Part shown: positions 11,741-21,920 of the stretch, piece after piece
How the letters are laid out: the number at the start of each line of letters is the position of its first letter
Numbering within the stretch: position 1 is the first letter of the stretch
Assembly: GCF_016801865.2 (NCBI RefSeq)
Contig: NC_068937.1
Span: 33,569,692-33,633,691 of the forward strand
Source of the DNA: Culex pipiens pallens
Lineage: Eukaryota > Arthropoda > Insecta > Diptera > Culicidae
Reading direction: 5' to 3'
Length of the DNA stretch: 64,000 nt
The notes under the pieces: generated by a model
Told to the model about the DNA's origin: nothing
Databases searched by the model: none
Seen by the model: only the letters and a program-made list of their open reading frames with translations
Program-made: the position numbers and the translations under genes

Positions 11741-14420
11741 TTAATTCCTTTAGAATTCAAAAATTCTGAAATTTTGGACTTCTAGAGTTTCAGAATTTCT
11801 GAATTTAAAAATTTAAGAAATAAAGGAATTAAGAATTTAGGAATTGAAAAATTTCAAAATTCAAGAATCTAATAATTTAGGAATTTAAGAATGTAGGAAT
11901 TTAAAAAATTATGAAATCAAGAATGTAATATTACGATCATAATTTCTCGACTCACGAGATTTCTCGATAGTAAGATTACGACTTACCATCGACAAATTAC
12001 GACTTACCATCGAGAAATTACGATCGTAATTTTACTATTGAGAAATCTTGATCGTGGATCGAGAATTTACGATCGTAATTTGTAATACCATTTTTTGATT
12101 TTTTTTTATTTAAACGAAAAATTTCAAAAAATTAAAATTGTCAAAAAAATTTAAAATTGTCAACAATTTCAAAATTTCTTAAAAATTTTATTTCAAAAAT
12201 TTTAAAGTTTGTTAAAATTTTAAAAAAATTCAGAATTTTTATTTTTTTTAAATGTCAGCAATTTTAACTATTTTAAAAAGATTTAAAGAAAAACTTTAAA
12301 TAAAATCCAATCCAATAACTTTTTAAAATTTCAAAATCAATGGCGAAAGAAGATCTGCTGTACTTAGGGCGTGCTTTTCAAGTTAAGGGCGTTTATAAAT
12401 AAAACATTAGCAGAACACTTAAAATAAAGATAGCTACAGTCCACAATCGATTATCCAAAGGCCTCGCAAAAATTTCACTTCGGTTAATCGAAACTTCGGA
12501 TAATCGAATCACGAAAAAATATTTTTTTTGTTAAATTTTTGATTGTACTAAAATGATTTAAATTTTTGCAATGCAAGATGGCAGTGACGTAATATTGAAA
12601 TGCATTTTATTATTTAATAGGCTATTACTATTCAAATTTGATTAAAACCGTGATTAAAACAAAAATTAAAAAAAAAAATTTCAAAATTTTTAAAATTTAA
12701 TTTTTTTTAAAAATTTTGAAATTTTTGATTTTTTTTTATTTTTTATTTTTTCATTTTTTGAAATTTTTTAAATATATTTTTTTTTATTTTTAAAATTTTT
12801 AATTATTTTAAATTTTTTTAAATTTAATATTACGATCGAGAAATCTCGATCGTGAGTCGAGAAATTACGATCGAAATATTACGATTGAATGCAATAATCA
12901 CCACGTTAGAAGAATAAAAAAATCTAACGTGGTTATTGCATTCGATCGTAATATTTCGATCGTAATTTCTCGACTCACGATCGAGATTTCTCGATCGTAA
13001 TTTGTCGATGGTAAGTCGTAATTTGTCGATAGTAGATTGAGATCATTCGATCGTAATTTCTCGATCTACCATCGACAAATTACGACCGACGATCGAGAAA
13101 ATCTCGATATGGGTTCGAAGCTCGTTTTGAAAACTTTTTTATTTAATTAATGACTTTAAAAAAAACCAAAAATTCAAAAAAAAATATAAAAAAATTCAAA
13201 ATATTCAAAAGTTTTAATTTTTTTTAAAAATTTTAAAAATTTCATAAATTTAAAAAAACTTAAAAATTTAAATTTCTTTAAAAATTTAAAAAATTTAAAA
13301 AATTTAAAAAATTTCAAAATTTTAAAAATATCAAAAATTTCAGAAATTTTACAAATTTCAAAATTTTTAAAAATTTCGAAAATTTCAAAAATTTTAAAAA
13401 AAATTAATTATTAAATTTTTTGATATTTTTGGAAAATTTTAAAATTCTTGAAATTTTAAAAATTTGGAAAATTTTAAAAAATTAAAAAAATTTGAAATTT
13501 CTAAAACTTTTGAAATTTCTAAATTTAAATTTAAAAAAAAATAATTATTAAAATTTTTGATATTCTTGGAAAATTTTAAAATTTTTGATATTCTTGGAAA
13601 ATTTTAGAATTTTTGAAATTTTAAAAATTTGGAAAATTCTAAAAATTTTAAAATTTTTGAAATTTTTAAAACTTTTGAAATTTCTAAAATGTTTGAAATT
13701 TTTAAAATTTCTAAAATTTTTTAAATTTTTAAAATGTTTGAAATTTTTAAACTTTTTAAAATTTTTCTAAAATTTTTGAAATTTTGAAAATTTTTGAAAT
13801 TTTAAATTTAATTTCAAAAATTTTAAAAATTTCAAAAATTTCAGAAAAATTTCAAAAAGTTTAAAAATTTAATTTTTTTTAAAAATTTCAAAAATTTTAA
13901 AATTTCAAAAATTTTAAAAATTTTAGAAATTTTAAAAATTTCAAACATTTTAGAAATTTTAAAAGTTTTAGAAATTTCAAAAATTTTAAAATTTTTAGAA
14001 TTTTCCAAATTTTTAAAATTTCAAATTTTTAAAATTTTCCAAAAATATCAAAAATTTTAATAATTCAATTTTTTTAAATTTTTGAAATTTTTAAAATTTT
14101 TAAAATTTTTAAAATTTGTGAAATTTCTGAAATTTTTGAAAATTTTAAAATTGTTAAAATTTAGGAATTTAAAAAAATGAATATAAGAATTTGAATATTT
14201 AATAACCTTAAGATTTGAGAATCTATGAATTTGAGAATTTGAAAATTTAAGGATTTAATTATTTAGCAATTTCAGAGTGTGAGAATTCAGGAGCTTAGGA
14301 ATTAATGAATTTAATAATCTAATAATCTAGGAATTTAGGAATTTGAAAATTTAAGAATCAAACAATTTAAGAATTCAGGAATTTAAGAATCACGAAAAGA
14401 ATGTGCACCTTTTCTTGACC
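11740..14420. repeat. Degenerate A/T array between convergent genes
   Basis: The block consists of endless variants of AAATTTTTAAAATTTTTGAA and GGAATTTAAGAATTT, without sharp monomer boundaries. Its ORFs (for example one rich in FLKFLK near 13.6 kb) are low-complexity artefacts. A diverged CGGATAATCGA MITE fragment lies at about 12.43-12.66 kb. A cluster of CGATCG palindromes is annotated separately. Confidence 0.7.
11930..13110. repeat. CGATCG-palindrome cluster with hairpin
   Basis: The palindromes TTACGATCGTAA and GATCGAGAAATCTCGATC and their variants recur dozens of times in two clusters, 11.93-12.09 and 12.83-13.11 kb. The second cluster is an inverted repeat: the arm at 12829-12910 pairs with 12923-13001, with one substitution and a 3-base indel that I can see, around a 12-base A-rich loop. 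No ORF is present. It could be a foldback element that has invaded the A/T array or a small satellite-like locus. Confidence 0.75.
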
Positions 14421-15400
14421 GCGTTCCGTCCGACCTCCGTACTTAGCGTCAAGTGAAGCTGTCATCGTTGAATAAATCTCAGCGTGGATGTAATTTTTGA
14501 TCAATAACATTTATTTTGCGGGCACGGGGGACCCTTAAGCATAAAACTGTTAGTTGTTGCTGCTTCCTGTAGACATAGATTTAATTTAACCTACAGGATT
14601 TCACGAAAGTTTATACACCTACATTTGACCGTTTGTGGATGTGAGTTTGGTTTCTGCGTTGCAAATGTTGCTGTCTTTAGAGTTGAAATGCACAATTAAT
14701 GCTGAGTTGAAAAAAGGTTGCCTTGCTGTGAAAAGCCTGCCAAGAAACTAAACTAAACTCGCAGGGAAATCGCTTTTGTAACACGTTTAGCTCGGGTTAA
14801 AACTATTTTAGTTAATATCAACAAATTTTAAGCAATAACATTTCTTTATTTATTTTCTTCCACCATTCTTTGATTTTAGCTTTAACTTTTTAGGAATAAG
14901 TTTGAAATCATTCAAATTTATCAACTTGACACTGCTCTAGAAATCCTGGGTAGAAAAAAAGGGAAATTGTTTATGATGCACTTTAATGTCGTAGGGCTAA
15001 AACATAGTTTAACATTTTACTTCGTTGATCCGAGAAAATAGTGGTTGTGCTTTAGTTTGTATGTCTAACGCAAGTCTTAAAATAAATGCACACGACGACG
15101 CGTAGTTTTATAAATATCATTATTAGTTCAGTTAAGTTTGAGGTTTTAAATAGATTTTCTGTTTCTAGCATGCAACGATACGCGTTGTAGTTTCCTGTTT
15201 TGAATTTTTTTTTTCACTGTTTCACAATTACAAGAGGTGATGGGAAAGTTCGTCTCTGCGTTTAAAAATGCTCTCGCGTTCAAATCCTTAACAACAATCT
15301 CTCTCTTTGGAAATGTTTCGCAAACGTGAATTTCTACCGTACGAGTTCAACTCTTTTTTGATTCTCACTATGCTGTTGTTGAAGTCACCGGACGAGTTTT
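14420..15400 (-). other. Likely 3' UTR and flank of the USP30 gene
   Basis: No repeat or ORF stands out. On the minus strand, AATAAA-type signals occur near 14848-14856, so a long 3' UTR from the stop at 15401 is possible. The exact cleavage site cannot be read. Confidence 0.35.
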
Positions 15401-17220
15401 CTAGTGTCCCATTCCGGAGGGACCTGGTCCACCAACTCCGCCGGCTTGTGCGTACTTGGAGGAAGATGGTCCCCGGTCGTAGAACAGCATGTACGCCGGC
15501 GCCGACAGGGCCTCCTCGATGGTGACCTCCCGGACGACCGTGTCCGAGGTGTAATACCATCTGGAAAAATCGACAACAAATAGTAACGAATTGTACGAGA
15601 AATTGAAGCGTTCCGCTACTCACTTGTGTGAATTCCGCAGCGCGCCCCGCCGGTACGTGATGAAGTGACCGCTGTTGGCCTCGCCCGAGTGCACAATCAC
15701 TGCCAGCAGCCGGTACAGATTCTTCGGGAACATCGCCCCGAACGTGTACGAGCCAAAGTTGAACGCACTGCCGACGGAACCGACGGGCGTGGCCTGTTCC
15801 GTTCCGCCGCCGGCAATTCCCTCGTACGCGGCCGCACCCAGGCTGGCGGAATACAGCGACATGGTGCTGCCCCACGGCGTCGACATGGCGCTGTTCAGCG
15901 AGGGCTGCACGAAGCTGTACGGAGCCATCGACAGCGTCTCGGGGAAGTGGACAAAGTCCTGCCGTTTGTAGGCGTGCCCGGTGGGGAGCCACGTTGTCCG
16001 CGCGATGTGAATGCACAGGCAGGGCGGGAGTTTGCTGAAGGTCAGGGTTTTGGTGTGGGACGTTGTTTCGTTGCAGGACTCGCACTGGACGCCGTTCAGG
16101 GTTTCCGGCTGGATGAATTCGGTCAGCAGGTTGCCGAGGGATATGCCCGGGTTTTTGAGCTCCGGGAGGGACAAGGTGATGCTGTCGAATTTGTCGTACC
16201 GGACGACGGATTTGTAGCCGCAGCCGGAGCAGCACAGCTGGCTGCTGAGGCCACCCCGGAAGGGGTGCGGGACCTGGATCTGCTGGCGGTCACCCCAGAC
16301 GGACACGCGACCCGGACCACGGGTGAGTCGTTCCAGCGATCGACACGAACCGGACGAGCGTTTGTTGAGAGTTCCGTTTTGCTGTTGCGAACCGGTCGCT
16401 TCGGTGGCCATGATGGACCGGGGTCGACTCGGTCGGCCGGAAAAGGTCGAAATAATCGACGGTGGCGACCCAATCGCCAGATCCAGCAGCGAGTTGTCAT
16501 TCAACGCGAGCGAATCTTCCGTTTCGGTGCACGTCGAGTGCGGAGAATCCGGCGTGTGCGCCTCGGACCTCGCGTACCGCGTCAAGTTGGTACTCTCGTC
16601 GTACTCGGCGTTGCAGAAATCGGACAACATCGCGCTCGAAGGCCTCGCCGGTGGCATCATGGCCTGCAGCTCGTCCTCCCCGAGCGCGTCCGACAGGCAA
16701 CCGATCTTCTTCGGTTTGGCCACCTCCTCCTCGAGCGAGTTCAGCAAAACGTGCAACAGCTCGTGCGTATCGTGCTCGTCCGGTGGAATGACCCAGCCGA
16801 GTGAATTCAACGCCCGGATGACCGCCCCCGGCGAAAACGGATCGCCCCGCAGCGTCGGATGCGTCCCGTTGACCACCTCCAGCACATTCTGCAGCGAACT
16901 GACCAGGCTCTTCTTGTCCTTGGCGTTGTGCAGCTGCAGCCAGGCAATCAACTGCGGACACGCCGCCAACGCCTGCAGCAGCGTGTTCAGGAAGCAGGTC
17001 TTCCCAAAGTTATGCAATCCGGCGATCTGACCCCTTCGTTGACGTAATCTCGAAGAACCTTCAAAAGCAAAACATTAGCGTAAACAAAGCACATTATCCC
17101 AGTTGGCCCTGATTCGATTATCGATTTTTCACACTGACCAGAGGGGCCCCAAAACACGAAAGCACCGACGACGACGGCCGCGGTCACTCCCGCGGCCATC
17201 ATCAACCTGTCGCCGTCCAT
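15401..17220 (-). CDS. USP30: Mitochondrial deubiquitinase, USP30 type
   Basis: USP30 is a ubiquitin-specific protease anchored in the mitochondrial outer membrane, where it removes ubiquitin and opposes Parkin-driven mitophagy. I join exons 17220-17139, 17058-15624 and 15560-15401 (introns GTCAGT...GAAG and GTGAGT...CCAG) into 558 aa. Residues 6-26 form one hydrophobic membrane anchor ending FVFWGP. A basic stretch RLRQRRG follows, then the cysteine box GLHNFGKTCFLN with Cys49. Finger cysteines appear as CCSGC and CESC. The histidine box is SGHFITYRR with His492. The third triad position reads WYYTSDTV, placing Ser511 where most USPs have Asp, which is the known USP30 peculiarity. Residues about 135-250 form a Ser/Thr/Arg-rich insert. 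The extreme C-terminus is Gly/Pro-rich. The length is close to human USP30 (517 aa). The cysteine box has Lys where Asn is usual two residues before Cys. Confidence 0.9.
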
Positions 17221-17525
17221 CTTCTAGCTTCGCTCTCCAATCCCAAACTACAAGCTACGAGGATTATTCATCACCAAAAACGAAAATCTAATCACTAAAA
17301 TGGCACAATCGATTGATCAGTGGAGAAAAACTGCACCTGCACTGGGCGAATGATAAAAAGTGACAGTCAGCAAATCGCGCTGCGCTGTTTTCGTTTGCGG
17401 GCCGGGGGATGTTCGTCGATGGCGTGACACGCACCCGCTCGTGACATGTCAAAAGTGCTCGCGAGGAGATGTGAGCCGTGCGCGCGGACGTAAAAACATC
17501 GAAACTGCACAGTGGGCGAAAAAGT
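17221..17525 (-). promoter_or_regulatory. USP30 5' flank and probable promoter
   Basis: About 100-300 bases upstream of the start codon (17.38-17.51 kb) the DNA is GC-rich, unlike its surroundings, and holds no ORF of note. The likely promoter lies here. No TATA box is evident. A MITE copy begins at about 17.52 kb, which limits the upstream region. Confidence 0.4.
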
Positions 17526-17806
17526 ATCGAGAAAATTAAAAGATTTACCAAGAAATCAAAAAGAGAGATATGAGCCAGTTATTGTGAAGGCAGACAAAAA
17601 TCAAAATATGAGCGCAACCTGTCAAGGCCTGTTGCGCCACAGGCTGATGTACACGCTTATTTTTTCGCGCAACAGAAGAGATGCGCACTTCGGTTTGGTG
17701 GTGCGCAGATAATATATGGAGTGAAACATTCACAACTGTCATGGAAAACTTTACAGCAGCTTGACAGAAAATTTAACTCTATGTTGCACTTTTAATATCT
17801 GAATAC
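17522..17806. mobile_element. Foldback MITE copy with internal insertion
   Basis: The left part carries AGTATCGAGAAA and GAGAGATATGAGCCAG, and the right part carries ACAACTGTCATGG and ATTTAACTCTATGTTGCAC, as in the copies at 4.45-4.8 kb. Between them is about 110 bp of unrelated sequence with its own inverted GCGCAAC/GTTGCGC words. Confidence 0.55.
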
Positions 17807-18101
17807 CCCATTACCACGGGCTTCTTATAGCTACACACAAAAAAATATTACTGTAATGACAGAAGTAACTTACTTTTGAATTAAAAAGTGCTGAAAATTT
17901 GCTTCACTAAAAGTCGATCTCACTACCAATAGATTTAAAAGTTTTAACTTTTAATACGACTGGATTATTTCTTTCATTTTGTCGTTTTCGTGTAATCGTG
18001 TACGCATGCCTATGTCCCAAATGTAAACAAACATTTTGGTAGTGCCGGTGGTGAGTGAGTTGTTCACGACGCGAATCAAATCCGAACGCGGCCGCAGCCG
18101 G

Positions 18102-18215
18102 AACAAGTACGAAAAAGTTAATTTTCAAGGCGAGGAGAAGGATCCGACGGAAGAGGAGGACGACGAGAAGCATAATCGGAGGTGGTCAGCGCGGATGTTC
18201 CACTCGGGGGGTTAG
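18102..18215 (+). pseudogene. Bap170/ARID2 exon fragment, copy A
   Basis: The frame encodes NKYEKVNFQGEEKDP, then an acidic run and EKHNRRWSARMFHSGG, then a stop. In ARID2/Bap170 (the AT-rich DNA-binding subunit of the PBAP chromatin remodeller) a YEKV.F.GE.KDP segment directly follows the ARID domain, followed by an acidic stretch and a basic RRWSAR-like segment. The sequence upstream of the first Asn is unrelated, so only this piece was captured. About 74 bases are shared almost exactly with copy B at 19.39 kb. Homology is judged from memory of the family. Confidence 0.6.
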
Positions 18216-18329
18216 GGAAAAGTTGGTTTCGAAAAGGACAAGGCCATCTTCCTGCTTGACCTGCATCAACCAAATGCACAACCAAAGTTGGTAAGAAGGA
18301 AGCATCGATGTTTTGTGGGATTTGTGATT

Positions 18330-18880
18330 GTTGGATCAAACATCCAACTTTGGTCCCGCCGTGCGATCGCTATCGGCGCCGGGCTCTACCATTTTCCGCG
18401 AAAAGAGCAACTCGTTGAATCACCCCCAACGCGAGCGTGGTGAGTTTCTGAAACGTCACCTGACGTCAAGTTTGTTTATGTTTACTTCTTCGTCTTCAGT
18501 GATTAGTTCTGTGATATTTAATATTGTGAACTTAGCTTTAAGATGTGAGAAATAAATCGCCCTCTTTTACTTTCGACCGCCGAAGAGGCTGGACGCCTCT
18601 CGGCGCACCTGGAACAACCGTGTTTCATTTCAACCCGTGTCAAGCCCTGAGGGATCTTCTGTCCGCCCATAAGTCCACTGCTGCTTCGGTTCCTGCGAGT
18701 TCTGGCCATCCACAAACACAACGTAGGAACGCTGATTCGGCATCTGGCCGAACATTTGTTCGGCCAGGGGGCCGACTCAGAAAACTGCGGACGACCCACC
18801 GTTTCTTTTCAGGTTCCAGGATCCCATCGATGCAGCAGCGGACAACTCCAGCGGACGGTAAGTAGCGGCGAACCAGACTT
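18330..18880 (+). pseudogene. Exon-like ORFs of unknown origin
   Basis: One frame reads NFGPAVRSLSAPG and ends in a donor-like GTG/GTGAGT near 18438. Another reads LRVLAIHKHNVGTLIRHLAE near 18680-18760. Base composition and the splice-like edge suggest captured exons of host genes. The frames are short and interrupted, and I do not recognise the parent genes. Confidence 0.3.
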
Positions 18881-19263
18881 CCAGGTAAGTAAAACTCAAA
18901 GGTTTCAATTGCTCCGAGAGAGGCAACTTGCCTTCTCGGAGGTTGGATTAGAAGAGATCGTTTATTTTCACTTTTGCTTACAGGTTAATTATCACAGATT
19001 GAATTCGTAACAAATAACAATACTGCCCTACGTTGTGTTTGTTTTGTGTGGACTGTGGAGTGACAATGAGTTATTCACCACATTGCTTTGGCGAGGTGTG
19101 CTTTGTTTACTTAGAATTACACCGTGGAACACTAGAGATGTTAGGGTTCCAACATACTCCCCACCAAAAACGAATGTTTTTAAATTGCTCTCCTAATTTC
19201 TAAATTTGTTTTCTCGGTCACAAGCTTAACTAGTAAAATGGTTGAATTTGTTTGTTTTTGTAG

Positions 19264-19466
19264 GACGCCTTTCATGCAATTACCGAAGATCGGAGGTCGC
19301 GATGTGAATTTGCGCCGGTTGCCGGAGATCATCGAGGAGATAATGCTGCAAGCGTTGCATTGAAGTCGATTTACATCTAGTTTTTGAACAGGTACGAAAA
19401 AGTTAATGTTCAAGGCGAGGAGAAGGATCCGACGGAAGAGGATGACGACGAGAAGCATAATCGGTT
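19264..19466 (+). pseudogene. Bap170/ARID2 ARID-domain fragment, copy B
   Basis: The fragment follows an acceptor-like TTTTTGTAG. It reads TPFMQLPKIGGRDVNLRRL, a typical beginning of an ARID domain, and then EIIEEIMLQ. The middle of the domain, including the usual RGGW segment, is missing. After a frameshift comes VALKSIYI, a stop, then FLNRYEKVNVQGEEKDP. Stop, frameshift and internal deletion make this a clear pseudogene. Retention of an intron-like boundary argues for DNA-level duplication and not retroposition. It overlaps copy A in the YEKV segment. Confidence 0.65.
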
Positions 19467-20130
19467 TTGATGGAAGTTGGAACGAGATCTGAAGAATCTG
19501 ATCAAGAACATCTTCCCGGAATACCGAAGAAGTCACTGGTGAGTATTGAGAACGTGTTCAGTGTCTAGCCAACTTAACTTATTTTCAAACTCTTTCAGCA
19601 ACTACCCCACAGAGTAATCCAGAGGGAGCACTGGCATTTGATTTATGGTTGCGTTACGCGGTACATCGTGGTACATCCCCCCTTCAGGAAAAACTTATCA
19701 TGATTAGTTATTTCTTTGCTATCTTAGTTCACTGGATTTTCAAAGGCGTTACGTTTTTCAATGACAGTTTTCCTTGTCAGAAATTCAAAACAAAACTGAA
19801 TCAGTTGAAAATTCTTAATTGTTAGGTTCCTTTCGAACAGTAAATTATTTTTTTCCGGTAAATATTGTCACCAACTTGGCGAGGATACCAACTTTTAATG
19901 ATTTAAACAGTTTTATTAGCCATGTAACAGTACGGGAGTCGTACGATGTGCAGCAAGCTGAACCGAGGTGAAGGAGAACCAATCCCACACATGAATGCAA
20001 ACCTTCCTCGGCCAGGTTTTGCAGGAAAAAAACCCCGCTTTTGCGCCAGTGTGGCTCCGATTGCCCTAAATTGCCGGAAGGTTTGTTACGAGCCCGACTA
20101 GTTCTGCTCAGGGCTTATGAACATAATTTT
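19467..20130. other. Interior of the composite element, little recognisable
   Basis: Near 19470-19532 the plus strand reads WKLERDLKNLIKNIFPEYRR and ends in a donor-like CTG/GTGAGT. An acceptor-like TTTCAG lies at 19598. These could be a further captured exon pair, but no continuous frame crosses the junction. The rest shows no gene. Confidence 0.3.
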
Positions 20131-20196
20131 TATTGCCCTGGCAAAATGCGTCAAGGACGACTTGGGGAGCTTAATCTAGCTGATCTGGCCTGATTT

Positions 20197-20378
20197 GTGT
20201 CGCTTGTCCGACGTGAAGTTGATGTTACGTGGCCGCTCGATGCTCGTGCAGCAGCTAGCAGGAATGCGGATGAACCCTACAGCTGCATACACCGTCTGCT
20301 GTTCGACGACTTGTCGTCAGATGACTACGTGCAGGAAATGGTCACGCAGATCTGCGCTTCTCTGTGGTGGCGCGCAAG
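20197..20378 (+). pseudogene. Orphan exon-like ORF, parent gene unknown
   Basis: The frame reads VRREVDVTWPLDARAA and then RNADEPYSCIHRLLFDDLSS, and it ends ICASLWWRAR at a donor-like CAAG/GTAGCG. The frame extends upstream past one TGA (GELNLADLA, stop, FVS). The composition looks like conserved coding sequence and the donor implies a spliced parent, but I do not recognise the family. No continuing exon is found downstream, so it is scored as a captured fragment. Confidence 0.4.
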
Positions 20379-20716
20379 GTAGCGCGACCTGATTGGCTTC
20401 AGCAGGATGTTGATGGCACTGCGGGGTCCTAGACACACGATAAAATGGCGTACACGTGTGTGTCGAGCTTGAGTGGGTGCTTGTGTGCGAATTGCGGAGA
20501 ATGCCCAAGTGCGTCAGATGCGGTATTAGCGCCGTAGATGTAGACGTCAGATGGATCGCACCCGTCCAGTGACGATCGCGATCGCTGCTCGCTAGCAAAA
20601 AATATTCCACTTCTTTCGCTTGGTTTTATTCGAAAATAGTAAACAATTCCCATTATATAAATTACATTTATTGTCGCTTACAATTTAATTTGCCCTTTGA
20701 TTCAAGCTTGCTTTAC

Positions 20717-20877
20717 TTTCTTTCGTGGTTCCTCTCCGTCAGATCCAGCGACTTGAGGTACCGCTCGATCAGCTCGATCCAGAACTGCTCCTCGGACGCC
20801 GAGATGGTCTCGGTGTCGCCGTTGCGCAAGTCCACGTCGTACAGCCAGTCCGGCAGGTAGTTGATCTGCTTTTCGGG
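20717..20877 (-). pseudogene. Isolated chitin-synthase-like exon
   Basis: On the minus strand a pyrimidine-rich acceptor (TTTACCTGCAG) opens 161 bases with an uninterrupted frame ending at AAA/GTAAAG. The product reads INYLPDWLYDVDLRNGDTET and then EEQFWIELIERYL. Insect chitin synthases carry a similar EEE.FW..LIEKYL.PLD segment after the catalytic region and before a membrane-helix cluster. No neighbouring chitin synthase exons are visible on either side, so this is either a captured exon or part of a gene with very distant exons. Both splice sites and the frame are intact. The family call is from memory of the motif. Confidence 0.4.
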
Positions 20878-21237
20878 CTGCAGGTAAAAAAAAGGCTTTT
20901 AAAAGGACTTTCCAAACAATCAGGTTAAGCTTGTCGCTGTTCCGGATGCGACGTTGATACAATTTACTTATAAATAAGTGAAAGCAAATACTTTCTTTCC
21001 TACTTACTCACGAACAGCTTCACAACACCTTTTTTAATTTTTACAATCGATCCCGACGATGAATAAGTGCAAAACGAAAGAAAAGTCAGTTTGACAGGAC
21101 ATTTTCAAATATTGGCTACTAGATTTAATTCAAATATCCTTTCAAAAACATAACGCCTGAAAAAAAACATAACGCCTGCTACCCTTAGGAAAATTTAACA
21201 ACAACAACCGTAACGCAGCCACAAAATTCAATGACAT

Positions 21238-21608
21238 TTGTTCGGACTGCGTCCTCTGGATTACTCTGTGACTACCCGCTCGCAAACGATCACCTCGCGA
21301 TGGCGCAGCTTCGGCCGAATGAACTTGGACGGCGAGCCTGCAAAATTTGTGCCATTCTCGAAGGAGGACGAAGTGATCGAAATCGAATTCTCATCAGCCT
21401 CAAGTTCGGGAACCTCCCAGGCACATTACTTCCCAGCCGGGAAAAGTCGACTACACTTCCCGAAAATGAAAAATCCTTCATGCTGCGATGCTACTGCGCA
21501 ACGAAATGGCCATCCGGATCCGGCTCTGCCTGAGGTATTTGGACGTGACCGGAAGGATCGATACAGCTTGGACGCGGAAGTTGGCTAACCCGAAGCAGAA
21601 GCGTTAAA
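21238..21608 (+). pseudogene. Two overlapping frames of unknown origin
   Basis: One frame runs 21238-21588 and contains RMNLDGEPAKFVPFSKEDEV. A second frame, starting at about 21490, reads MLLRNEMAIRIRLCLRYLDV and ends KQKR-stop at 21605. The pattern fits one gene with a frameshift, or a captured fragment. I recognise neither part. Confidence 0.25.
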
Positions 21609-21920
21609 TACAAAAAAAATGTTTTGTTTTTGAATCATACTGTTGAAATATAAAAATAGTGAAATAAAATCCAGCACATTTTTCTAAAAATGATACTGTA
21701 GTATTAAATGTTGTTTATTTTTGCCATAAAAGTTTTATTTTTATATTAAAAGTAAAAAACTCTTACTGATACAACAATTGTGTTCCATAAATGCATGGTA
21801 GTATCAAAAACTTTCCAACTTTTAAATTAAAAATTTTCAACTTTCTACGAAAATTCACCAACGCGAACTTTTAATCGAACGAACGATCTTTTTAAATTTA
21901 GAGTATTTTTTCTTTGTGTG

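Larger units (their letters stand above)
17834..21920. mobile_element. TA-flanked composite element carrying host gene fragments
   Basis: The left end is CACACAAAAAAATATTACTG. The right end is its imperfect inverse, CACACAAAGAAAAAATACTC on the minus strand. The dinucleotide TA stands directly outside both ends, as with the CACAG...CTGTG MITEs nearby. The 4.1 kb interior is GC-richer than its flanks. It contains two degraded Bap170/ARID2 exon fragments, a chitin-synthase-like exon on the opposite strand, and other exon-like ORFs ending in splice-donor-like sequences. No transposase is recognisable. The boundaries rest on short imperfect ends. An alternative is a local pile-up of gene duplications. 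Confidence 0.45.

Noticed and set aside
13585..13770. ORF rich in FLKFLK repeats
   Set aside because: It is a translation of degenerate A/T low-complexity DNA, so no protein is expected.
15288..16235. 315-codon minus-strand ORF overlapping USP30 in another frame
   Set aside because: It is Arg/Pro/Gln-rich with no domain. The alternative frame matches USP30 and splices correctly.
15665..16804. 379-codon plus-strand ORF across the USP30 gene
   Set aside because: It is the antisense shadow of GC-rich coding sequence. It has no motif, is Arg-rich throughout, and the minus strand encodes a complete USP with catalytic boxes.
17015..17017. Start codon for USP30 at the cysteine-box exon
   Set aside because: The triplet is TTG and encodes the Leu of GLHNFGKTC. 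Splicing to 17220-17139 supplies a true ATG and the membrane anchor.
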